Below are positions 1-5,029 of a stretch of 5,164 bases of DNA, one piece after another. A program made the translations under genes and the position numbers. Every line of letters begins with the position of its first letter. Position 1 is the first letter of the stretch. The stretch lies in contig CAKQTF010000097.1 of NCBI GenBank assembly GCA_934276695.1, positions 1-5,164 of the forward strand, in the 5' to 3' direction. The notes beneath the pieces were generated by a model. It was not told the origin of the DNA, searched no databases, and worked only from the letters and a program-made list of their open reading frames with translations. The DNA is from an uncultured Spirochaetales bacterium (GTDB taxonomy: Bacteria > Spirochaetota > Spirochaetia > Sphaerochaetales > Sphaerochaetaceae).

Positions 1-548
1 CAGTACAGCCAGAAATTGGAGTTCAGCACCTCATCATCAAAGTAGTCTGTGATCTTCTTGTCCTGCAGCTCCTCGTTTGGTGTGAAGAAGAGCTTCATGA
101 TCTCCATTGCACCCTTGTCGGATATATCGAACTTCCCATCTGTATGGGCATCCTCGCCTCTGTTCACTGTTGCCCTGCAGAGCGAGTAGTTAGGGTCTTC
201 CTTATTGAGCCAGTAATACTCATCAAGGACACTGACGCCCTCTGTCTCGATTGACGGGATTGAGCGGAACAGATCCCACATCACCTCGAAGTGGTTATCC
301 ATCTCCCTTCCACCGCGCATCACATAGCCGACATTCTCGAATTTCCAGCCATCACATGCACCACCGGCTGTCGGTCCCTTCTCGAGGATATGTATCCTCT
401 CGCCCTTCATCTGGCCATCCCTTACAAGATAGCATGCTGCTGTCAGAGCAGCGAGGCCGCTTCCTACAATATATGCAGACTTCCGGTCCACACCCTCTGG
501 TTTCTTAGGCCTTGCAAATGCCTCATAGTTGCCGCTTGAATAATACAT
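1..548 (-). CDS. ohyA: Oleate hydratase (myosin-cross-reactive antigen family), N-terminal part, cut by the window edge
   Basis: This FAD-dependent enzyme family adds water to the cis-9 double bond of oleic and related unsaturated fatty acids, giving 10-hydroxy acids; it acts at the membrane surface and can detoxify host or dietary fatty acids. About 182 codons are visible and the gene continues past base 1; the family is usually near 570-590 residues. The N terminus [19 protein letters not shown] is the family signature. It is followed by a Rossmann FAD-binding stretch (residues 26-41, GSGLAALTA), an IHILEK strand end near 52-57 and the RGGREM motif at 78-83. Glu82 matches by position the water-activating Glu82 of Staphylococcus aureus OhyA. 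The start is fixed by the N-terminal match and by an AGGAGG 8 bases upstream. The gene lies downstream of a TetR-type regulator on the same strand. Family identification is very secure; whether the missing part is intact cannot be seen. Confidence 0.95.
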   Translation of the reverse strand, partial: MYYSSGNYEAFARPKKPEGVDRKSAYIVGSGLAALTAACYLVRDGQMKGERIHILEKGPTAGGACDGWKFENVGYVMRGGREMDNHFEVMWDLFRSIPSIETEGVSVLDEYYWLNKEDPNYSLCRATVNRGEDAHTDGKFDISDKGAMEIMKLFFTPNEELQDKKITDYFDDEVLNSNFWLY

Positions 549-556
549 CCTTCAGT

Positions 557-562
557 CCTCCT
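557..562 (-). promoter_or_regulatory. Shine-Dalgarno sequence of the oleate hydratase gene
   Basis: The minus strand reads a perfect AGGAGG here, with 8 bases between it and the ATG at 548-546. It confirms the start codon and contrasts with the neighbouring genes that lack any Shine-Dalgarno sequence. Confidence 0.85.
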
Positions 563-591
563 GTATGATTTATTCCTTTGATGACTTATAG

Positions 592-620
592 ATAATACTT
601 AAACGGCAAGCCGTGTATCA
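592..620 (-). promoter_or_regulatory. Possible promoter of the oleate hydratase gene
   Basis: On the minus strand a TATTAT hexamer (592-597) could be a -10 element. The -35 side is weak: GATACA at 614-619 with a 16-base spacer matches the consensus at only three positions. A short inverted repeat, acggc-aa-gccgt (603-614), lies within the spacer. A weak -35 with a palindrome in the spacer would suit a regulated promoter, but the call rests mainly on the -10 hexamer. Transcription would begin near 585, leaving a leader of about 37 bases containing the AGGAGG. Confidence 0.3.
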
Positions 621-635
621 GCAATCTGCGGCAGG

Positions 636-654
636 GTGATAAAAAACTTATCAC
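636..654. promoter_or_regulatory. Inverted repeat, candidate operator upstream of oleate hydratase
   Basis: The sequence gtgataaaaaacttatcac is a perfect inverted repeat with 7-base arms and a 5-base centre. It lies between the end of the TetR-type gene and the oleate hydratase start, upstream of the possible -10. Its 19-base length suits a dimeric TetR-family repressor site. The arms are AT-rich and no pure U-run follows, so it is a poor rho-independent terminator for the regulator gene. Binding by the adjacent regulator is an inference. Confidence 0.45.
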
Positions 655-676
655 TTTGCGTGAATTGTAAGGAAAA

Positions 677-1240
677 TCAGGTCTTGTCAGTCCTGAAACT
701 ATCCAGAGCCCTGCGGAAATTCCCCTTCATCACATAATCAAGATCCCTGATTATCTCTTTCGGGTCACGCAGCATATCGCCTTTTATCCAGTCCAGGACA
801 AGCCCGACAAAGGCATATTTATAGAAGTCTGCGATGAATACCTTATCGCTTTCCCTGATGCTCATCCCCTTGGCCTCCTCATCAACCACGCCCTTTAAGA
901 GGTCGTATGTCAGCCTGAAGAGATAGTTCTCTATCTGCTCCCGGCTCACGGAGTGGTAGACATTCAGGATGAACGGGCGGTTCTCCTCTACTGCCATGAA
1001 TATCTGATAGAATCCTTCCTGCCAGTCATCATAGTGCTTCTTGCCTTCAAGCGCCTTAGAAGCATCCTCATAGCAGGCCCATTCAACAAGGTCGTATACA
1101 TCCCTGAAATGATAGTAGAATGTCATCCTGCTTATCCCGCAGTCGTCCGTTATATCCGTTACAGTGATCTTCGAAAGAGGCTTCTTAAGAAGCAGGTTCT
1201 TAAGCGATGCCTCCAGTGCCCTCTTGGTTATCTGTGACAT
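677..1240 (-). CDS. TetR/AcrR-family transcriptional regulator
   Basis: A 187-residue DNA-binding regulator, the usual TetR length. The N-terminal TetR helix-turn-helix spans about residues 7-55: a first helix ending KNLLLKKPLSKITV, then TDITDDCGISRMTFYYHF with the conserved F-Y-Y-H-F end of the recognition helix, and then DVYDLVEW. The C-terminal part (about 60-187) is all-helical; its pattern resembles the TetR_C group of DhaS-like regulators in Firmicutes, a loose resemblance judged by eye. The ATG has an AGGAGA 5 bases upstream. The gene is upstream of and codirectional with oleate hydratase (128-base gap) and divergent from the methyltransferase (80-base gap), both gaps carrying palindromes. 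It most likely regulates itself and one or both neighbours. A fatty acid or other hydrophobic effector is plausible from context but unproven. Confidence 0.92.
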   Translation of the reverse strand: MSQITKRALEASLKNLLLKKPLSKITVTDITDDCGISRMTFYYHFRDVYDLVEWACYEDASKALEGKKHYDDWQEGFYQIFMAVEENRPFILNVYHSVSREQIENYLFRLTYDLLKGVVDEEAKGMSIRESDKVFIADFYKYAFVGLVLDWIKGDMLRDPKEIIRDLDYVMKGNFRRALDSFRTDKT

Positions 1241-1245
1241 GGCAG

Positions 1246-1251
1246 TCTCCT
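1246..1251 (-). promoter_or_regulatory. Shine-Dalgarno sequence of the TetR-type regulator
   Basis: The minus strand reads AGGAGA with 5 bases before the ATG at 1240-1238. Its last bases lie inside the 18-base inverted repeat at 1249-1266, so a protein bound there would sit at the start of the message. Confidence 0.75.
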
Positions 1252-1266
1252 ATTATCGTTAATAGG
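1249..1266. promoter_or_regulatory. 18-base inverted repeat, candidate autoregulatory operator
   Basis: CCTATTATCGTTAATAGG has perfect 7-base arms (cctatta / taatagg) around a 4-base centre. It overlaps the Shine-Dalgarno sequence of the regulator gene, its expected transcription start (near 1257) and the edge of its proposed -10 element. Size and position are typical of TetR-family self-repression. Which protein binds is inferred from adjacency. Confidence 0.55.
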
Positions 1267-1293
1267 ATAGCACTGCTGGCGGTACTTTAGAAA
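1264..1293 (-). promoter_or_regulatory. Possible promoter of the TetR-type regulator
   Basis: Minus-strand TTTCTA (1288-1293) and TATCCT (1264-1269) are separated by 18 bases. Matches to the sigma-70 consensus are moderate (3/6 and 4/6). The -35 overlaps the -35 of the divergent methyltransferase promoter, and the start region lies in the 1249-1266 inverted repeat. Confidence 0.35.
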
Positions 1294-1313
1294 CCATCAG
1301 CTGATGCTATAAT
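1286..1313 (+). promoter_or_regulatory. Promoter of the methyltransferase gene, apparently leaderless
   Basis: A consensus TATAAT at 1308-1313 is preceded by TG one base upstream (TGcTATAAT), an extended -10. TTTAGA at 1286-1291 is a reasonable -35 with a 16-base spacer. Exactly 7 bases separate the -10 from the ATG at 1321, so transcription should begin at or within a base of the start codon, and no Shine-Dalgarno sequence can fit. A 12-base palindrome occupies most of the spacer. Confidence 0.65.
1295..1306. promoter_or_regulatory. 12-base perfect palindrome within the methyltransferase promoter
   Basis: CATCAGCTGATG is a perfect palindrome between the -35 and the extended -10 of the methyltransferase promoter; its last two bases are the TG of the extended -10. 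A protein bound here would block RNA polymerase. It does not resemble the inverted repeat at 1249-1266, so the same regulator need not bind both. Confidence 0.45.
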
Positions 1314-1320
1314 ATAAGAT

Positions 1321-2085
1321 ATGGATTTCAATGAGCTTAATAGGAAAGCATGGAACGAGGAAGTCAGAAGGAACAACTTCTGGACGAGGATAGCAGAGCC
1401 TGAGCAGATAGCACTGGCAGCAGGAGGCAGGCCTGAGATAAGGCTCTCTCCTCACTCTTATGTGCCGCAGGACTGGATTGGATGCATGAAAGGAAGGAAG
1501 GTCCTTATACTTGCAGGAGGAGGTGGCCAGCAGACTCCTATAATGAGTGCATTCGGCGCAGATGTGACTACGATTGACATATCAGATGGGCAGCTTGCAC
1601 AGGATGCGAAGGCACTGAAGCGCTATGGCATCAAGGCAGAGCTCGTCAGAGGGTCAATAGATGCTCTTACATTCCCGGATGAATCATTCGATTATGCACT
1701 CAATCCTGTGTCCCTGTGCTTCGTAAAAGACATAGCAGCTGTATACAGGGAAGCATACAGGGTCCTGAGGCATGGCGGAGAGCTGATGTTCGGAATAGCA
1801 AACCCTGTGATCTACATGTTTGATGAAAAGAAGCAGGAGAGAAGATTAAGGATAAAGTACACTATACCATTCTCAGACGAGAGGTCAAAGAGCCAGAAGG
1901 AGCTCAGGAAAATGGAAGCTGCTGGAGACACATTCGAGTACTCACACACGCTTTCAGATATAATAGGAGACCTGATCAGCACAGGATTCGTGATTGATGG
2001 ATTCTACTCAGACAAAGCAGAGAGCGAGCCTACAGACTCCTTCATATATGACTCATATCTTGTATTCAGAGCCCGTAAGTCCTGA
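1321..2085 (+). CDS. Class I SAM-dependent methyltransferase
   Basis: A 254-residue Methyltransf_11-type protein that transfers a methyl group from S-adenosylmethionine; the substrate cannot be read from the sequence. The N terminus MDFNELNRKAWNEEV is typical of one small-molecule methyltransferase group. Motif I, VLILAGGGGQQ (61-71), is that group's variant of the SAM-binding glycine loop. Asp86 (TTIDIS) is the likely ribose-binding acid; FPDESFDYALN (118-128) and LRHGGEL (149-155) are the later motifs. The ATG is supported by the N-terminal match, although there is no Shine-Dalgarno sequence: a -10 element ends 7 bases upstream, implying a leaderless message. The gene is divergent from the TetR-type regulator and a plausible target of it. 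Its last 20 bases overlap the 3' end of apbE on the other strand. Confidence 0.9.
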   Translation: MDFNELNRKAWNEEVRRNNFWTRIAEPEQIALAAGGRPEIRLSPHSYVPQDWIGCMKGRKVLILAGGGGQQTPIMSAFGADVTTIDISDGQLAQDAKALKRYGIKAELVRGSIDALTFPDESFDYALNPVSLCFVKDIAAVYREAYRVLRHGGELMFGIANPVIYMFDEKKQERRLRIKYTIPFSDERSKSQKELRKMEAAGDTFEYSHTLSDIIGDLISTGFVIDGFYSDKAESEPTDSFIYDSYLVFRARKS

Positions 2086-3025
2086 GCTCATGAGATCTGT
2101 CATAGGTTATGATACCTACATCAAACTTCTCTGCGAATTCTTCTGCAGAGCTGCTTCCTGATGCGAATACAGCAGTAGAGAGCGCATCTGCGATGACAGG
2201 ATCACCTGATATGATTGTAGCAGAGAGGAGATCGGAATCGGATGGATAGCCAGATGATGTGAAGATATGGTGGTATCTCACGCCATCAATATCCGAGTAG
2301 CGCTCATATGCACCGCTTGTGACAACAGCCTCATCAGAGATGGTGACACTTGTGATATAGGCCCCGCCATCAGGATCAGCTATGCCGATCCTATATGGAT
2401 TCCCGCCCTTCTTCTTTCCGATTGCATACACATTGCCGCCGAGGTTTATTATTGCATCCCTGACTCCGTTCTCAATGAGGAAGTCCCGTAGCACTGCTGT
2501 TGCATAGCCCTTTCCTATCCCGCCGAGATCAAGCTTCATCCCAGACTGGGACAGGAACACAGTGCATTCTGATTCATCAAGGATGACATCATCTGTATCA
2601 AGAAGCCCGATAGCAAAGCTTATCTCATCATCTGAAGGGACTCTTGCATCATCGCTTCCGATATTCCATAGAGATGTCACAGAGCCCATGAGCGGATTGA
2701 ATGCGCCTCCTGTCTCATCTGATATCCCAATAGCCAGCCTGATCAGCTTAAAGAGCTCTGGAGATACCACTACAGGAGATGCCCCGGCCTCTGAGTTGAT
2801 CATGCTTACCTCTGATGAATCATCATGGAACGAAATCATATGCTCAATATCAGAAAGGAGAGTGAATGCCTGATCTGAGAGCGCGGCATCACGCCTGCTA
2901 TAGAAGGACAGAGTCACAGCAGTGCCCATTGCAATCCGGCTTTCCCTGATCACGCTCTCAGAGCTGCATGCTGAAAGGACAGAAAGCGCAGCCAGTACCA
3001 GTATGATGATTGAACTGCGCCTCAT
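2066..3025 (-). CDS. apbE: FAD:protein FMN transferase, lipoprotein (ApbE family)
   Basis: ApbE attaches FMN from FAD to a Ser/Thr of target flavoproteins such as subunits of RNF or NQR electron-transport complexes; it acts outside the cytoplasmic membrane. The 319-residue length is normal. Residues 1-20 form a lipoprotein signal with lipobox LSAC, predicting lipidation at Cys20. Family motifs follow in order: IAMGTAVTLSFYS (31-43), GGAFNPLMGSVTSLWNIG (106-123), LDLGGIGKGYA (165-175), INLGGNVYAIG (193-203), TSGAYERY (236-243), and D280 with T284 in ADALSTA, matching the metal-binding D-x3-T. The HHI motif near 252-261 is unusual (HIFTSSGYP): it lacks the common Asp-Pro and appears one residue short. 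The ATG overlaps the preceding gene's stop as ATGA, so translation is probably coupled. No target flavoprotein is encoded in the window. Confidence 0.93.
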   Translation of the reverse strand: MRRSSIIILVLAALSVLSACSSESVIRESRIAMGTAVTLSFYSRRDAALSDQAFTLLSDIEHMISFHDDSSEVSMINSEAGASPVVVSPELFKLIRLAIGISDETGGAFNPLMGSVTSLWNIGSDDARVPSDDEISFAIGLLDTDDVILDESECTVFLSQSGMKLDLGGIGKGYATAVLRDFLIENGVRDAIINLGGNVYAIGKKKGGNPYRIGIADPDGGAYITSVTISDEAVVTSGAYERYSDIDGVRYHHIFTSSGYPSDSDLLSATIISGDPVIADALSTAVFASGSSSAEEFAEKFDVGIITYDRSHELRTYGL

Positions 3026-3642
3026 CCAAGCATCTTCAGCCTTGATATGGCATTCTCCCTCGATATCACCTTCATCTTTGATGATACAGCCTCACCTACA
3101 CAGTATGAGTCCTCAACAGAGGATGCGATTGCATTCAGGCTGTCCTTGAGGATCTCAAGCGAGAGGATCTCCCTTGAATCATCTCCCATGTCAACTATCA
3201 CAAGAGGATGAGGATCCATGAAGCATATGCTATCGGCTATAGCAGATGCAGATGGGTTCAGGGACAGCAGCGGCGCAGTGACAACTAGCGCTTCAGGCTT
3301 TATATCAGAGAGAAGGCCTGAAAGCTCCTCTGTGCCTATTGTTGAAGCAGCTGTCCCCCTGAGCCTTATATCTCCCATGATGTCAACAGGGGAAAGAAGC
3401 GGGGAAGGCTCCAGATCTGCGACAGACCAGTCTATATCAGAGAGCATATCAAGCGTATCAAGCCCGATATTGTCACGGCTAAGCTTCGTTATTATCAGGA
3501 AATCGTCAATCCCGTTCTCTGTAAGCCCGGATGCAGCCTCAATAGCTGATCCGCCAAGCGCATAGGAGAAAAGCTCCTCCTCTTCCGATTCAAGATCTGC
3601 GGGATAGAATTCCGCACAGGTTTCACCAATTATTCCAATCAT
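3022..3642 (-). CDS. Truncated PfkB/ribokinase-like protein upstream of apbE
   Basis: A protein of about 206 residues from the ATG at 3642. The N terminus MIGIIGETCAEFYP resembles the first strand of PfkB sugar kinases. It is followed by ALGGSAIEAASGL, a GG-containing sugar-binding segment with Glu where Asn is usual; ITKLSRDNIGLDTLDML, like the family's VGxDxxG stretch; and a DPHPLVIVDMGDD segment like the DxN region. The family's last third, with the GAGD catalytic and ATP-binding loop, is absent, since typical members have about 300 residues. Kinase activity is therefore doubtful; a binding or scaffold role is possible. The frame stays open upstream to a TTG at 3678, but that codon would lie in the -35 element and the extra 12 residues do not match the fold. 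The gene ends in the ATGA that starts apbE. Family assignment is by eye and moderate. Confidence 0.72.
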   Translation of the reverse strand: MIGIIGETCAEFYPADLESEEEELFSYALGGSAIEAASGLTENGIDDFLIITKLSRDNIGLDTLDMLSDIDWSVADLEPSPLLSPVDIMGDIRLRGTAASTIGTEELSGLLSDIKPEALVVTAPLLSLNPSASAIADSICFMDPHPLVIVDMGDDSREILSLEILKDSLNAIASSVEDSYCVGEAVSSKMKVISRENAISRLKMLG

Positions 3643-3649
3643 ATCCGGA

Positions 3650-3678
3650 ATTCTATTACAAAGATGCGATGACAACAA
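3650..3678 (-). promoter_or_regulatory. Promoter of the PfkB-like/apbE pair, apparently leaderless
   Basis: The minus strand reads TAGAAT (3650-3655, 5/6 match) with TTGTTG (3673-3678) 17 bases upstream. Exactly 7 bases separate the -10 from the ATG at 3642, and no Shine-Dalgarno sequence precedes that ATG. The -35 is weak beyond its TTG. It overlaps the -35 of the divergent gene by two bases, so the two promoters should compete or be co-regulated. Confidence 0.45.
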
Positions 3679-3697
3679 TCAAAAACTCTAATATCAT
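3669..3697 (+). promoter_or_regulatory. Promoter of the 141-residue orphan gene, apparently leaderless
   Basis: ATGACA (3669-3674) and TATCAT (3692-3697) each match the sigma-70 consensus at 5 of 6 positions with an ideal 17-base spacer. Exactly 7 bases lie between the -10 and the ATG at 3705, so transcription should start at about the A of the start codon. No Shine-Dalgarno sequence is present. Confidence 0.6.
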
Positions 3698-3704
3698 ATG
3701 ACGG

Positions 3705-4130
3705 ATGAACACTAAAAAGGCTGACTGGTCATATAAACCTGCATTCGAGGATATAACGCTGCATTCATACAGATGGTATAACAGAGGAAGGAAGACTGCG
3801 GTGTTCTTCACTCTGGGAGAGACGGAGGACTGCAGGCTGCAGTGCGACTGTGATAGCTCGCTCTCTTATTCATTCATGCTATTCCATACACCATCAGACA
3901 TAATCAGATTCTCTCCATCGGAAGGGATAGATGCAAGGCTGTTCGGAGCTGCAGTCTCTATGCCAGCCGCAATCGGGAATGACATTGAGCTAAGGAAAAG
4001 CGGGCCAAGCCTACGCTTCTATTCAGGAGGGAAGCTTATCCTCTCCACTGAGGACCCGGCATTCGGGCCTTCTGCATCGCTTGCATTCTGCATAGAGGGA
4101 GAGGGGAATGCATACATGGAGGTGTTCTAG
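3705..4130 (+). CDS. Hypothetical 141-residue protein, possible concanavalin-like beta-sandwich
   Basis: I do not recognise this gene. It has no signal peptide or membrane segment and is probably cytoplasmic. The sequence alternates short strand-like stretches with Gly, Ser, Pro and Asp turns. Its second half (about residues 92-141) reads IELRKSGPSLRFYSGGKLIL, then a stretch ending CIEGEGNAYMEVF. That pattern is common in laminin-G/concanavalin A-like jelly-roll domains, which often bind glycans; this is a fold-level impression only. The first half contains Cys43, Cys47 and Cys49 (CRLQCDCD), possibly a metal or redox site or chance. The ATG is chosen because a good promoter ends 7 bases upstream. 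It is divergent from the PfkB-like/apbE pair, with which it shares a 62-base promoter region, so a related role is possible. Its TAG stop interlocks with the stop of the following minus-strand gene. Confidence 0.7.
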   Translation: MNTKKADWSYKPAFEDITLHSYRWYNRGRKTAVFFTLGETEDCRLQCDCDSSLSYSFMLFHTPSDIIRFSPSEGIDARLFGAAVSMPAAIGNDIELRKSGPSLRFYSGGKLILSTEDPAFGPSASLAFCIEGEGNAYMEVF

Positions 4131-4969
4131 CGGACATCCTCCACTACGCTCTCAGGCGGAACAGTGAGGCATGACGGGTTCTCCATGCACTTCTTAAGGC
4201 TCTTCAGGCACTGTGCATAATAGAATCCCTCACAGATCCTATCATCAAGATTGGCGATGAAATCAACGACCTTATAGCGCTCAAGATTCCCATCCCTGTC
4301 AAACCGCTGTACATGGCGCTTAGCACCGAATGCGATGAATACAGGGATATTGCCGAAATTATAGAGGTGATGCCTGACTGGAGGGATATTAAGCGATGCC
4401 ATGTTGGTTATGAAGAGAGACCCATGGAACGGTGATGCCTCTATGAGTGAGGAAGGAAGCAGATCGAAGTAATCAAGCGTCTTCAGGACCCACATAGTGA
4501 ATTTCTTGAGAAGGCGCGGTATATACCCTATGACCCTTGCGGCATTGTCTGTATCAGTATCCTCCTCGTATGCTTTCTTAAGCGCAGCATTGAGCTTATC
4601 ATAAACATCAAACAGGGTGTCTGCAGGATTGAAATGCAGCTTGATTGTCGTCTCATTGTCCTCAAGGTTCATCTTCCGCTTTATCGTCACATTGACAGCA
4701 ATGCCATTCCTGGCATAAAGCCTCTGCCCTCTTATGAACCTGTTGATCTTAGGATACTGCGATACTGTGCGCACATAGGAAGCTATGATGATATGCAGGA
4801 TTCCTATAGCATCATAGCCCTGCTGCCTCAGCTCTGATATGAGCTTCTCCGCACCTGACACATCAAAGCTCTCTGTAATCGAATTCTGACTATCAGAGCG
4901 TTCAACCATGATGAATGGAATTATTGATGTAAACGGATCAACTGACTTTATCCTGCGCCCTTCTCTCAT
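4127..4969 (-). CDS. Stand-alone 2-oxoacid dehydrogenase E2-like acyltransferase domain protein lacking the catalytic His
   Basis: A 280-residue protein with the CAT-like fold of the E2 catalytic domain and no lipoyl or peripheral-subunit-binding domain. Residues 6-110 match the N-terminal half: RIKSVDPFTSIIPFIMVER, a strand-helix unit, then ILHIIIASYVRTVSQYPKINRFI (57-79) and IAVNVTIKRKM (90-100). Residues 183-216 (GSLFITNMASLNIPPVRHHL and on to FIAFGAK) match the usual SNxG/AILGIG region. The usual DHRVIDG active-site motif is DDRICEG at 242-248, so the catalytic His is Asp243. Classical acyl transfer to lipoyl-CoA is therefore unlikely; similar stand-alone proteins I recall carry an acidic residue there too, so this may be a distinct subfamily. 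The start is supported by the MREGRRIKSVDPF N terminus and a GAGG 8 bases upstream. No E1 or E3 gene lies nearby. Confidence 0.85.
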   Translation of the reverse strand: MREGRRIKSVDPFTSIIPFIMVERSDSQNSITESFDVSGAEKLISELRQQGYDAIGILHIIIASYVRTVSQYPKINRFIRGQRLYARNGIAVNVTIKRKMNLEDNETTIKLHFNPADTLFDVYDKLNAALKKAYEEDTDTDNAARVIGYIPRLLKKFTMWVLKTLDYFDLLPSSLIEASPFHGSLFITNMASLNIPPVRHHLYNFGNIPVFIAFGAKRHVQRFDRDGNLERYKVVDFIANLDDRICEGFYYAQCLKSLKKCMENPSCLTVPPESVVEDVR

Positions 4970-4977
4970 ATGGAAAC

Positions 4978-4981
4978 CCTC
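4978..4981 (-). promoter_or_regulatory. Shine-Dalgarno sequence of the E2-like gene
   Basis: The minus strand reads GAGG (within GGGGTGAGGG) with 8 bases before the ATG at 4969-4967. It supports that start and shows this gene has a conventional leader, unlike its neighbours at 3642 and 3705. Confidence 0.65.
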
Positions 4982-5029
4982 ACCCCTACAGAGTTTATTC
5001 CTATCAGTTTCATAGTTCTATAACCCAGC

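Noticed and set aside
251..539. Plus-strand open frames of 82-85 codons antisense to oleate hydratase
   Set aside because: They lie opposite a strongly conserved coding region, have low-complexity Ser/His-rich translations and no ribosome-binding site.
636..654. Inverted repeat as a rho-independent terminator of the TetR-type gene
   Set aside because: The 7-base stem has only two G-C pairs and no U-run follows on the minus strand; an operator is more plausible.
953..1237. Plus-strand 94-codon frame opposite the TetR-type gene
   Set aside because: Shadow of the conserved regulator; no Shine-Dalgarno sequence and no recognisable family.
2084..2094. Small palindromes GAGCTC and CTCATGAG near the convergent junction
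   Set aside because: Too short, lying inside apbE coding sequence, with no U-run; not a terminator or a supported site.
2267..3149. Several plus-strand frames (74-103 codons) opposite apbE and the adjoining start of the PfkB-like gene
   Set aside because: apbE motifs fix the minus strand as coding; the opposite frames are Ser/Ile-rich shadows.
3218..3565. Plus-strand 115-codon frame opposite the PfkB-like gene
   Set aside because: Highly Ser-rich translation, as expected from the antisense of AGC/TCA/GAT-rich codons. The minus frame has fold-like features, an ATGA-coupled neighbour and a promoter.
3643..3678. TTG start at 3678 extending the PfkB-like protein by 12 residues
   Set aside because: It would lie within the inferred -35 hexamer, has no Shine-Dalgarno sequence, and the extra residues precede the natural first strand of the fold.
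4634..4837. Plus-strand 67-codon frame opposite the E2-like gene
   Set aside because: Antisense shadow of a conserved domain with no initiation signals.
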